Origin: Gordius sp. MW1
Lineage: Eukaryota > Nematomorpha > Gordioida > Gordea > Gordiidae
Assembly (NCBI GenBank): GCA_964036665.1
Contig: OZ038530.1
Location: 1,240,001-1,304,000, forward strand
Length of the DNA: 64,000 nucleotides
Reading direction: 5' to 3'
Shown here: piece by piece, positions 40,301-50,458 of the stretch
Numbering within the stretch: the first letter of the stretch is position 1
Layout: every line of letters begins with the position of its first letter
Made by a program: the position numbers and the translations under genes
The notes under the pieces: model-generated
Databases searched by the model: none
Told to the model about the DNA's origin: nothing
What the model saw: only the letters and a program-made list of their open reading frames with translations

Positions 40301-41829
40301 CCGTTGTCCGTCCGTTGTCCGTCCGTTGTCCGCCCGTTGTCTATCCGTTGTCCTTCCGTTGTCCGTCCGTTGTCCGTCTGATGTCCTTCCGTTGTCCGTC
40401 CGTTGTCCGTCCGTTGTCCGTCCGTTGTCCGTCCGTTGTCCGTCCGTTGTCCGTCCGTTGTCCGTCCGTTGTCCGTCCGTTGTCCTTCCGTTGTCCGTCC
40501 GTTGTCCGTCTGATGTCCTTTTGTTGTCCGTCCGTTGTCCGTCCGTTGTCCTTCCGTTGTGCTTCCGTTGTCCGTCCGTTGTCCGTCCGTTGTCCTTCCG
40601 TTGTCCGTCCGTTGTCCGTCCGTTGTCCGTCCGTTGTCCGTCTGATGTCCTTCCGTTGTCCGTCCGTTGTCCTTCCGTTGTCCGTCCGTTGTCCGTCCGT
40701 TGTCCGCCCGTTGTCCGTCCGTTGTCCGTCTGATGTCCTTTTGTTGTCCTTCCGTTGTCCGTCCGTTGTCCGTCTGATGTCCTTCCGTTGTCCATCCTTT
40801 GTCCGTCCCTTGTCCGTCTGATGTCCTTCCGTTGTCCGTCCGTTGTCCGTCCGTTGTCCTTCCGTTGTCCTTCCGTTGTCCTTCCGTTGTCCGTCTGATG
40901 TCCTTCCGTTGTCCTTCCGTTGTCCTTCCGTTGTCCGTCCGTTGTCCGTCCGTTGTCCTTCCGTTGTCCTTCCGTTGTCCGCCCGTTGTCCTTCCGTTGT
41001 CCGTCCGTTGTCCGTCTGATGTCCTTTTGTTGTCCTTCCGTTGTCCTTCCGTTGTCCGTCCGTTGTCCTTCCGTTGTCCGTCCGTTGTCCGTCCGTTGTC
41101 CGTCCGTTGTCCGTCTGATGTCCTTCCGTTGTCTTTCCGTTGTCCTTCCGTTGTCCGTCCGTTGTCCTTCCGTTGTCCGTCCGTTGTCCGTCCGTTGTCC
41201 GTCTGATGTCCTTCCGTTGTCCGTCCGTTGTCCTTCCGTTGTCCGTCCGTTGTCCGTCCGTTGTCCGCCCGTTGTCCGTCCGTTGTCCGTCTGATGTCCT
41301 TTTGTTGTCCTTCCGTTGTCCGTCCGTTGTCCGTCTGATGTCCTTCCGTTGTCCATCCGTTGTCCGTCCCTTGTCCGTCTGATGTCCTTCCGTTGTCCGT
41401 CCGTTGTCCGTCCGTTGTCCGTCCGTTGTCCTTCCGTTGTCCTTCCGTTGTCCTTCCGTTGTCCGTCTGATGTCCTTCCGTTGTCCTTCCGTTGTCCTTC
41501 CGTTGTCCGTCCGTTGTCCGTCCGTTGTCCTTCCGTTGTCCTTCCGTTGTCCGCCCGTTGTCCTTCCGTTGTCCGTCCGTTGTCCGTCTGATGTCCTTTT
41601 GTTGTCCTTCCGTTGTCCTTCCGTTGTCCGTCCGTTGTCCGCCCGTTGTCCTTCCGTTGTCCTTCCGTTGTCCGTCCGTTGTCCGTCCGTTGTCCTTCCG
41701 TTGTCCTTCCGTTGTCCTTCCGTTGTCCTTCCGTTGTCCGTCTGATGTCCTTCCGTTGTCCTTCCGTTGTCCTTCCGTTGTCCGTCCGTTGTCCGTCCGT
41801 TGTCCTTCCGTTGTCCGTCTGATGTCCTT

Positions 41830-42390
41830 TTGTTGTCTGTCCGTTGTCCGTTCGTTGTCCGTTCGTTGTCCGTTCGTTGTCCGTCCGTTGTCCGCCCGTT
41901 GTCCTTCCGTTGTCCGTCCGTTGTCCGTCCGTTGTCCTTCCGTTGTCCGTCAGATGTCCTTTTGTTGCTGTCCGTTGTCCGTTTGTTGTCCGTTCGTTGT
42001 CCGCCCGTTGTCCTTCCGTTGTCCTTCCGTTGTCCGTCCGTTGTCCGTCCGTTGTCCTTCCGTTGTCCGTCCGTTGTCCTTCCGTTGTCCGTCTGATGTC
42101 CTTTTGTTGTCTGTCCGTTGTCCGTTCGTTGTCCGTTCGTTGTCCGTTCGTTGTCCGTCCGTTGTCCGCCCGTTGTCCTTCCGTTGTCCGTCCGTTGTCC
42201 GTCCGTTGTCCTTCCGTTGTCCGTCAGATGTCCTTTTGTTGCTGTCCGTTGTCCGTTTGTTGTCCGTTCGTTGTCCGCCCGTTGTCCTTCCGTTGTCCTT
42301 CTGTTGTCCGTCCGTTGTCCGTCCGTTGTCCTTCCGTTGTCCTTCCGTTGTCCTTCCGTTGTCCTTCCGTTGTCCGTCTGATGTCCTTCC
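41830..42390. repeat. 274-bp tandem duplication marked by a shared 1-bp deletion
   Basis: Both copies contain TTTTGTTGCTGTCCG, a normal unit lacking one base, at positions 274 bp apart (25 units minus one base). The shared private deletion shows the segment was duplicated after the deletion occurred. Confidence 0.85.
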
Positions 42391-45300
42391 GTTGTCCTTC
42401 CGTTGTCCTTCCGTTGTCCGTCCGTTGTCCGTCCGTTGTCCTTCCGTTGTCCTTCCGTTGTCCGCCCGTTGTCCTTCCGTTGTCCGTCCGTTGTCCGTCT
42501 GATGTCCTTTTGTTGTCCTTCCGTTGTCCTTCCGTTGTCCGTCCGTTGTCCGCCCGTTGTCCTTCCGTTGTCCTTCCGTTGTCCTTCCGTTGTCCGTCCG
42601 TTGTCCGTCTGATGTCCTTCCGTTGTCCTTCCGTTGTCCGTCCGTTGTCCGCCCGTTGTCCGTCCGTTGTCCGTCCGTTGTCCGTCCGTTGTCCGCCCGT
42701 TGTCCTTCCGTTGTCCGTCCGTTGTCCGTCTGATGTCCTTCCGTTGTCCGTCCGTTGTCCGCCCGTTGTCCTTCCGTTGTCCGTCCGTTGTCCGTCTGAT
42801 GTCCTTTTGTTGTCCTTCCGTTGTCCTTCCGTTGTCCGTCCGTTGTCCGCCCGTTGTCCTTCCGTTGTCCTTCCGTTGTCCGTCCGTTGTCCTTCCGTTG
42901 TCCGTCAGATGTCCTTTTGTTGTCTGTCCGTTGTCCGTTCGTTGTCTGTTCGTTGTCCGCCCGTTGTCCTTCCGTTGTCCTTCCGTTGTCCGTCCGTTGT
43001 CCGTCCGTTGTCCTTCCGTTGTCCGTCTGATGTCCTTTTGTTGTCTGTCCGTTGTCCGTTCGTTGTCCGTTCGTTGTCCGTTCGTTGTCCGTCCGTTGTC
43101 CGCCCGTTGTCCTTCCGTTGTCCTTCCGTTGTCCGTCCGTTGTCCGTCCGTTGTCCTTCCGTTGTCCGTCAGATGTTCTTTTGTTGTCTGTCCGTTGTCC
43201 GTTTGTTGTCCGTTCGTTGTCCGCCCGTTGTCCTTCCGTTGTCCTTCCGTTGTCCGTCCGTTGTCCGTCCGTTGTCCTTCCGTTGTCCTTCCGTTGTCCT
43301 TCCGTTGTCCTTCCGTTGTCCTTCCGTTGTCCGTCCGTTGTCCGTCTGATGTCATTTTGTTGTCCGTCCGTTGTCCGTCCGTTGTCCGTCCGTTGTCCGT
43401 TCGTTGTCCGTCCGTTGTCCGTCTGATGTCCTTTTGTTGTCTGTCCGTTGTCCGTTCGTTGTCCGTTCGTTGTCCGTTCGTTGTCCGTCTGTTGTCCGTC
43501 CGTTGTCCGTCCGTTGTCCGTCTGATGTCCTTCAGTTGTCCGTCCGTTGTCCGTCCGTTGTCCGTCCGTTGTCCGTCTGATGTCCTTCCGTTGTCCGTCC
43601 GTTGTCCGTCCGTTGTCCCTCTGATGTCCTTCCGTTGTCCGTCTGTTGTCCGTTTGTTGTCCGCCCGTTGTCCTTCCGTTGTCCTTCCGTTGTCCGTCCG
43701 TTGTCCTTCCGTTGTCCGTCCGTTGTCCGTCTGATGTCCTTTTGTTTTTCGTCCGTTGTCCGTCTGATGTCCTTTTCTTGTCCTTCCGTTGTCCGTCCGT
43801 TGTCCGTCTGATGTCCTTCCGTTGTCCATCCGTTGTCCGTCCCTTGTCCGTCTGATGTCCTTCCGTTGTCCGTCCGTTGTCCGCCCGTTGTCCTTCCGTT
43901 GTCCTTCCGTTGTCCGTCCGTTGTCCGTCCGTTGTCCTTCCGTTGTCCTTCCGTTGTCCGTTTGTTGTCCGTCCGTTGTCCGTTCGTTGTCCGTCCGTTG
44001 TCCGTCTGATGTCCTTCCGTTGTCCGTCCGTTGTCCGTCCCTTGTCCGTCTGATGTCCTTCCGTTGTCCGTCCGTTGTCCGTCCGTTGTCCGCCCGTTGT
44101 CCTTCCGTTGTCCTTCCGTTGTCCGTCCGTTGTCCGTCCGTTGTCCGTCTGATGTCCTTTTGTTGTCCGTCCGTTGTCCGTCTGATGTCCTTTTGTTGTC
44201 CTTCCGTTGTCCGTCCGTTGTCCGTCTGATGTCCTTCCGTTGTCCGTCCGTTGTCCGTCCGTTGTCCTTCCGTTGTCCGTCCGTTGTCCGTCCGTTGTCC
44301 TTCCGTTGTCCGTCCGTTGTCCTTCCGTTGTCCGTCCGTTGTCCCTCTGATGTCCTTCCGTTGTCCGTCCGTTGTCCGTTCGTTGTCCGCCCGTTGTCCT
44401 TCCGTTGTCCTTCCGTTGTCCGTCCGTTGTCCTTCCGTTGTCCGTCCGTTGTCCGTCTGATGTCCTTTTGTTGTCCGTCTGATGTCCTTTTGTTGTCGGT
44501 CCGTTGTCCGTTCGTTGTCCGTCCGTTGTCCGCCCGTTGTCCTTCTGTTGTCCTTCCGTTGTCCGTCCGTTGTCCGTCTGATGTCCTTCCGTTGTCCGTC
44601 CGTTGTCCGCCCGTTGTCCGTCCGTTGTCCGTCCGTTGTCGGCCCGTTGTCCTTCCGTTGTCCTTCCGTTGTCCGTCCGTTGTCCGTCCGTTGTCCGCCC
44701 GTTGTCCTTCCGTTGTCCTTCCGTTGTCCGTCCGTTGTCCGTCTGATGTCCTTTTGTTGTCCGTCCGTTGTCCGTTCTTTGTCCGTCCCTTGTCCGTCTG
44801 ATGTCCTTTTGTTGTCCGTTCGTTGTCCGTTCGTTGTCCGTTCGTTGTCCGTCTGATGTCCGCCCGTTGTCCTTCCGTTGTCCGTCCGTTGTCCGCCCGT
44901 TGTCCTTCCGTTGTCCTTCCGTTGTCCGTCCGTTGTCCTTCCGTTGTCCGTCCGTTGTCCGTCAGTTGTCCTTCCGTTGTCCGTCCGTTGTCCGTCCGTT
45001 GTCCGTCTGATGTCCTTCCGTTGTCCGCCCGTTGTCCTTCCGTTGTCCGTCCGTTGTCCGTCCGTTGTCCTTCCGTTGTCCTTCCGTTGTCCGCCCGTTG
45101 TCCGCCCGTTGTCCGTCCGTTGTCCGTCCGTTGTCCGCCCGTTGTCCTTCCGTTGTCCGCCCATTGTCCGCCCGTTGTCCTTCCGTTGTCCGCCCATTGT
45201 CCGTCCGTTGTCCGTCCGTTGTCCGTCTGATGTCATTTTGTTGTCTGTCCGTTGTCCGTCCGTTGTCCGTCCCTTGTCCGTCTGATGTCCTTCCGTTGTC

Positions 45301-47122
45301 CGTCCGTTGTCCGTCCGTTGTCCTTCCGTTGTCCGTCCGTTGTCCTTCCGTTGTCCGTCCGTTGTCCTTCCGTTGTCCGTCCGTTGTCCGTTCGTTGTCC
45401 GTTCGTTGTCCGTTCGTTGTCCGTTCGTTGTCCGTTCGTTGTCCGTCTGATGTCCTTTTGTTGTCCTTCTGTTGTCCTTCCGTTGTCCGTCCGTTGTCCG
45501 TCTGATGTCCTTCCGTTGTCCGTCCGTTGTCCGCCCGTTGTCCGTCCGTTGTCCGCCCGTTGTCCGTCCGTTGTCCGTCCGTTGTCGGCCCGTTGTCCTT
45601 CCGTTGTCTTTCCGTTGTCCGTCCGTTGTCCGTCCGTTGTCCGCCCGTTGTCCTTCCGTTGTCCTTCCGTTGTCCGTCCGTTGTCCGTCTGATGTCCTTT
45701 TGTTGTCCGTCCGTTGTCCGTCCGTTGTCCGTTCGTTGTCCGTCCCTTGTGCGTCTGATGTCCTTTTGTTGTCCGTCCGTTGTCCGTTCGTTGTCCGTTC
45801 GTTGTCCGTCTGATGTCCTTCCGTTGTCCGTCCGTTGTCCGCCCGTTGTCCTTCCGTTGTCCGTCCGTTGTCCTTCCGTTGTCCTTCCGTTGTCCTTTTG
45901 TTGTCCGTCCGTTGTCCGTCCGTTGTCCGTTCGTTGTCCGTCCCTTGTCCGTCTGATGTCCTTTTGTTGTCCTTCCGTTGTCCGTTCGTTGTCCGTCTGA
46001 TGTCCTTCCGTTGTCCGTCCGTTGTCCGCCCGTTGTCCTTCCGTTGTCCGTCCGTTGTCCGTCCGTTGTCCTTCCGTTGTCCGTCCGTTGTCCGTCTGAT
46101 GTCCTTCCGTTGTCCATCCGTTGTCCGTCCCTTGTCCGTCTGATGTCCTTCCGTTGTCCGTCCGTTGTCCGTCTGATGTCCTTCCGTTGTCCGTCCGTTG
46201 TCCGTCCCTTGTCCGTCTAATGTCCTTCCGTTGTCCGTCCGTTGTCCGTCCGTTGTCCTTCCGTTGTCCGTCCGTTGTCCGTCCGTTGTCTGTCCGTTGT
46301 CCGCCCATTGTCCGTCCGTTCTCCTTCCGTTGTCCGTCTGTTGTCCTTCCGTTGTCCGTCTGATGTCCTTTTGTTGTCCGTCCGTTGTCCGCCCGTTGTC
46401 CTTCCGTTGTCCGTTCTTTGTCCATCTGATGTCCTTTTGTTGTCCGTCCGTTGTCCGTTCGTTGTCCGTTCGTTGTCCGTTCGTTGTCCGTCTGATGTCC
46501 TTTTGTTGTCCTTCCGTTGTCCGTTCGTTGTCCGTCTGATGTCCTTCCGTTGTCCGTCCGTTGTCCGCCCGTTGTCCTTCCGTTGTCCTTCCGTTGTACT
46601 TCCGTTGTCCGTCTGATGTCCGCCCGTTGTCCTTCCGTTGTCCGTCCGTTGTCCGCCCGTTGTCCTTCCGTTGTCCTTCCGTTGTCCGTCCGTTGTCCTT
46701 CCGTTGTCCGTCCGTTGTCCGTTCGTTGTCCGTTCGTTGTCCGCCCGTTGTCCTTCCGTTGTCCTTCCGTTGTCCGTCCGTTGTCCTTCCGTTGTCCGTC
46801 CGTTGTCCGTCTGATGTCCTTTTGTTGTCCGTCCGTTGTCCGTCTGATGTCCTTTTGTTGTCCTTCCGTTGTCCGTCCGTTGTCCGTCTGATGTCCTTCC
46901 GTTGTCCATCCGTTGTCCGTCCCTTGTCCATCTGATGTCCTTCCGTTGTCCGTCCGTTGTCCGTCTGATGTCCTTCCGTTGTCCGTCCGTTGTCCGTCCC
47001 TTGTCCGTCTGATGTCCTTCCGTTGTCCGTCCGTTGTCCATCAGGAGGCTACAAGTTTGAATCCCGGAGAGTATTCTGTTCTTGTTAATAACATTGATAA
47101 TATGACTTTTTAGCCGTCCGCT

Positions 47123-47317
47123 GAAATTTTCACGAAGCCTATATGGTTGAACAAAAAAATTTAAAAAATTTTCAAGTCGAAAAAATTTTTTTTGTCGGAA
47201 TTCACCTCTGATATCGAAAATTTTCATGAGGCCTATATGGTGTTACAAAAAAATTGAAAAAATTTTGAGGTCGAAAAAAATATTTTTTGATAAAAAAATT
47301 TAATAAATTGCATAGCA
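47123..47317 (-). repeat. AT-rich tandem repeat, two units (A block 5)
   Basis: 195 bp with two CCTATATGG-marked units. One internal unit is missing compared with the 308-bp versions, as expected for unequal pairing between adjacent AT-rich units. Confidence 0.87.
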
Positions 47318-47409
47318 CGGAGGGACGACGGAGGGACGACAGAGGGACGACGGACGGACGACGGAGAGACGACGGAGGGAGGACGGACGGACAACGGAGG
47401 GACGACGGA
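47318..47409 (+). repeat. Inner 11-mer array of A block 5 (opposite orientation, shortest)
   Basis: About eight CGGAGGGACGA / CGGACGGACGA units, reverse to the surrounding GTCCGTT satellite. One unit reads GACAGAGGGAC. Confidence 0.9.
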
Positions 47410-47495
47410 CCGTCCGTTGTCCGTCAGGAGGCAACAAGTTTGAATCCGTGAGAGTATTCTGTTGATAATATGACTTTTTGGCCGTCCGCTGGCTA

Positions 47496-49031
47496 CGTCC
47501 GTTGTCCGTCCGTTGTCCGCCCGTTGTCCGTCTGTTGTCCGTCCGTTGTCCGTCCGTTGTCCGTTCGTTGTCCGTTCGTTGTCCTTCCGTTGTCCTTCCG
47601 TTGTCCTTCCGTTGTCCGTCCGTTGTCCGTCTGATGTCCTTCCGTTGTCCGTCCGTTGTCCGTCCGTTGTCCGCCCGTTGTCCTTCCGTTGTCCGTCCGT
47701 TGTCCGTCCGTTGTCCGTCCGTTGTCCGTCCGTTGTCCTTCCGTTGTCCGTCAGATGTCCTTTTGTTGTCTGTCCGTTGTCCGTTCGTTGTCCGTTCGTT
47801 GTCCGTTCGTTGTCCGTCCGTTGTCCGCCCGTTGTCCGCCCGTTGTCCTTCCGTTGTCCGTCCGTTGTCCTTCCGTTGTCCGTCCGTTGTCCGTCCGTTG
47901 TCCGTTCGTTGTCCGTTCGTTGTCCGCCCGTTGTCCTTCCGTTGTCCTTCCGTTGTCCGTCCGTTGTCCTTCCGTTGTCCGTCCGTTGTCCGTCTGATGT
48001 CCTTTTGTTGTCCGTCCGTTGTCCGTCTGATGTCCTTTTGTTGTCCTTCCGTTGTCCGTCCGTTGTCCGTCTGATGTCCTTCCGTTGTCCATCCGTTGTC
48101 CGTCCCTTGTCCGTCTGATGTCCTTCCGTTATCCGTCCGTTGTGCGCCCGTTGTCCGCCCGTTGTCCTTCCGTTGTCCGTCCGTTGTCCGTCTGATGTCC
48201 TTCCGTTGTCCGTCCGTTGTCCGTCCGTTGTCCGTTCGTTGTCCGTTCGTTGTCCGCCCGTTGTCCGTCCGTTGTCCGTCCGTTGTCCGTTCGTTGTCCG
48301 TCCCTTGTCCGTCTGATGTCCTTTTGTTGTCCGTCCTTGGCCGTTCGTTGTCCGTTCGTTGTCCGTTCGTTGTCCGTTCGTTGTCCTTTCGTTGTCCGTT
48401 CGTTGTCCGTCTGATGTCCTTTTGTTGTCCTTCCGTTGTCCGTCCGTTGTCCGTCTGATGTCCTTTGTTGTCCGTCCGTTGTCCGCCCGTTGTCCTTCCG
48501 TTGTCCGCACGTTGTCCGCCCGTTGTATGTCCGTTGTCCGTCCGTTGTCCGTCTGATGTCCTTTTGTTGTCCGCCCGTTGTCCGTCCGTTGTCCGTCCGT
48601 TGTCCGTTCGTTGTCCATCCGTTGTCCGTCTGATGTCCTTTTGTTGTCCGCCCGTTGTCCTTCCGTAGTCCGCCCGTTGTCCTTCCGTTGTCCTTCCGTT
48701 GTCCGTTCGTTGTCCGTTCGTTGTCCGTCCGTTGTCCGTCCGTTGTCCGGCCGTTGTCCGTTCGTTGTACGTCCGTTGTCCGTCTGATGTCCTTTTGTTG
48801 TCTGTCCGTTGTCCGTTCGTTGTCCGTTCGTTGTCCGTTCGTTTTACGTTCGTTGTCCGTTCGTTGTCCGTCTGATGTCCTTTTGTTGTCCTTCCGTTGT
48901 CCGTCCGTTGTCCGTCTGATGTCCTTCCGTTGTCCGTCCGTTGTCCGCCCGTTGTCCTTCCGTTGTCCGCACGTTGTCCGCCCGTTGTATGTCCGTTGTC
49001 CGTCCGTTGTCCGTCCGTTGTCCGCCCGTTG
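47496..49031 (-). repeat. 11-bp minisatellite array between A block 5 and hAT copy 3
   Basis: 1536 bp of GTCCGTT-orientation units with several small indels (CCGTCCTTGGCCG at about 48330, GATGTCCTTTGTTG at about 48460). It ends with the GCACGTTGTCC and TTGTATGTCC variants that mark the flank of every hAT copy. Confidence 0.95.
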
Positions 49032-49046
49032 CAGGGTTTCTTTCAG
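49032..49046 (+). repeat. hAT terminal inverted repeat, left (copy 3)
   Basis: CAGGGTTTCTTTCAG, perfect reverse complement of 50444-50458. Equivalent ends are at 19491 and 20922 (copy 1), 26250 (copy 2, one end only), 53702 and 55129 (copy 4), and 59710 (copy 5). Confidence 0.92.
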
Positions 49047-49467
49047 AGGGGAGCCCGGGGGGGTAATACCCCCCCCGGGGAGTTTCAAATACCCCCCCGG
49101 AGAGTTTTGATTGAAGGAAGCATGAACATTAACTGAGGTTCCACCATGAAGTCATAAATTATATTAATAATAGGCTTAGGCTAAAATTGAAATTCAATAA
49201 ATTATTTTAATTTGTCAATAAAAAATATAAAATTGGCGAAATTAAATTTTTTTACAGATCAGGTGGAAATCATTCATAGACATCATTTTTTAACATCTGT
49301 GAACCGTAAATTTACAATCTTGAAAGTTACAAATTATCTTTAATATATCAATAGGTAACTAAACATAAATAAATGCTTTTAGAATTATTAAATCACTATC
49401 TTACTTATAAACTTAAAAAGAATTATTATAAATAATACATTCTATGTTTTTTTTGAATTGCAGATAG

Positions 49468-49704
49468 ATGTCTGGTAAATATAAAAGTACTCTTTTACAC
49501 TACTTTAGTAAAAAGGAAAAGTCTAATAAAAAGGATGGTAAATATGATTTAATTTGGAATAATTTTAATTATGCAACAGGTGAAGATATGAATAATTGTT
49601 CTGTAGAAAAAACTCTGGTTTGTTCCATTCAATGTTATAATGAAAAGGATGGTATTTATATTTATATTACTAACAAAATATTGGTCATTTTAAATGTATA
49701 TTAA
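49468..49704 (+). pseudogene. hAT 5' exon-like ORF remnant (copy 3)
   Basis: 78 codons beginning MSGKYKSTLLHYFSKKEK. An acceptor-like TTTTTTTTGAATTGCAG lies just before ATAGATG, and ACAG/GTGAAG follows codon 37 (donor at 49580). The reading beyond 49580 enters the first of several repeats that all begin with donor-like GTGA/GTAA, so it is probably intron. The protein start is basic and hydrophilic, as expected at the N-terminus of a hAT transposase. Confidence 0.55.
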
Positions 49705-50090
49705 CTAATTATAATTTGCTTGCAAGCATATAAAAAAGATCTTTTTTGTCTAATCAATTATGTATTATGAAAAGGTGAGGATAATTCTGTGGGCGAAACT
49801 GGTTTATTCCATAGATTGTCAAAATAAAAAAGATGGTATTTACATTTATACACACAAAATAATGTTTATAACTAATGATAATTATCTGTCATGCATTTAA
49901 ATTCTGATATAGATAAAATATCTTTTTTATCTATTTGATTTTGAATTAGAAATAGGCGAGAAGATATGTTTGGGGAATACTATGGGTATTTGTGTTTATA
50001 TAAAATAATAAATAAGGCATGAATATGTTTGTTTGTAATAGGTAAAGATGGGACTGAATTAAGAAAAACTCTTGTTTTATCCCTTACTTT
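49580..50090 (+). repeat. Degenerate tandem repeats inside the hAT element, each starting with a splice-donor-like site
   Basis: Four diverged units start at about 49580 (AG/GTGAAG), 49775 (AG/GTGAGG), 49956 (AG/GCGAGA) and 50042 (AG/GTAAAG). Units one and two (195 and 181 bp) align through CTGTAGAAAAAACTCTGG versus CTGTGG.GAAACTGG, GGATGGTATTTATATTTATA versus AGATGGTATTTACATTTATA, and the closing GATCTTTTTTGTCTAAT versus TATCTTTTTTATCTATTT. Unit three (86 bp) and the start of unit four keep only part. Present in all five copies; described here for copy 3. Confidence 0.7.
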
Positions 50091-50096
50091 AGTGCA

Positions 50097-50264
50097 ATGA
50101 ACCGAATTATGGTTGCATTAAGAAACAGGCTAGGGGAGATATCTTTAGACCACTGTATGAGAATATCTATAGAAGGGGCTGACCTTCCTACTGAAGAATA
50201 TCTAGATATGGCGATGAAGGAGTACGCCTTTAAAAAACAAAGAAGTATTCGGTTACTTTCTTAA
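50097..50264 (+). pseudogene. hAT transposase C-terminal fragment (copy 3)
   Basis: 55 codons of the hAT dimerisation-domain end, stop at 50264. The open frame extends upstream to about 50058 and reads FSAMNR before the first listed methionine, the usual hAT motif. An alternative acceptor-like TTACTTTAG lies just before. Catalytic residues are absent, so this is a relic. Confidence 0.83.
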
Positions 50265-50443
50265 AAGAACACTTGCCCGTTAAAATATTACATGTATTTA
50301 TTTAATGATTATGCGTGTATGTATCAATTTATATATCACTTATATCACCAATAAAAATTAGTAAATATTATACAAAATGGTTTAGCAATTAAAAAAATTT
50401 TTACCCCCCCGGAAGTTGAAAATACCCCCCCGGAGCATTTTTT

Positions 50444-50458
50444 CTGAAAGAAACCCTG
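50444..50458 (-). repeat. hAT terminal inverted repeat, right (copy 3)
   Basis: CTGAAAGAAACCCTG, followed at once by satellite GTCTGATGTCC. Confidence 0.92.

Larger units (their letters stand above)
31097..47040 (-). repeat. 11-bp minisatellite array, GTCCGTT orientation (right arm, main block)
   Basis: 15.9 kb of tandem GTCCGTCCGTT-type units, the longest uninterrupted array here. Tandem higher-order duplications: 495 bp (33000-33473 repeated at 33495-33968), 1320 bp = 120 units (about 34835-37317), and 274 bp (about 41830-42390). The 274-bp copies share a private 1-bp deletion (TTGTTGCTGTCCG at about 41963 and 42237). A stretch like 35431-35772 also recurs at 39908-40249, 3157 bp (287 units) beyond 36751. 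The minus strand is open for 2196 codons from 46931 to 40341, which I regard as accidental. Confidence 0.97.
47041..47495 (-). repeat. A block 5 (reverse), shortened
   Basis: A 455-bp A block in the orientation opposite to blocks 1-4. Order on the plus strand: long direct repeat (47041-47122), AT-rich part, inner array, short direct repeat ending GGCTA. It is about 113 bp shorter in the AT-rich part and has a shorter inner array than the other blocks. Confidence 0.9.
49032..50458 (+). mobile_element. Non-autonomous hAT transposon, copy 3 (forward)
   Basis: 1427 bp with both 15-bp terminal inverted repeats (49032-49046 and 50444-50458). The 5' part holds C/G homopolymer tracts and AT-rich leader. 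Then follow an exon-like start (49464-49579), a run of degenerate donor-starting repeats (49580 to about 50090), the hAT C-terminal fragment, and AT-rich 3' DNA. The flanking 8 bp GCCCGTTG (left) and GTCTGATG (right) lie in the same phase of the 11-mer, consistent with an aged 8-bp target duplication. It lacks most of the transposase. Confidence 0.9.

Noticed and set aside
47041-47080. tRNA-derived SINE in the A block (AAGTTTGAATCCC resembles a Pol III B box)
   Set aside because: No A box lies upstream, where plain satellite is found, and the bases around the TTTGAAT loop do not pair as a T arm.
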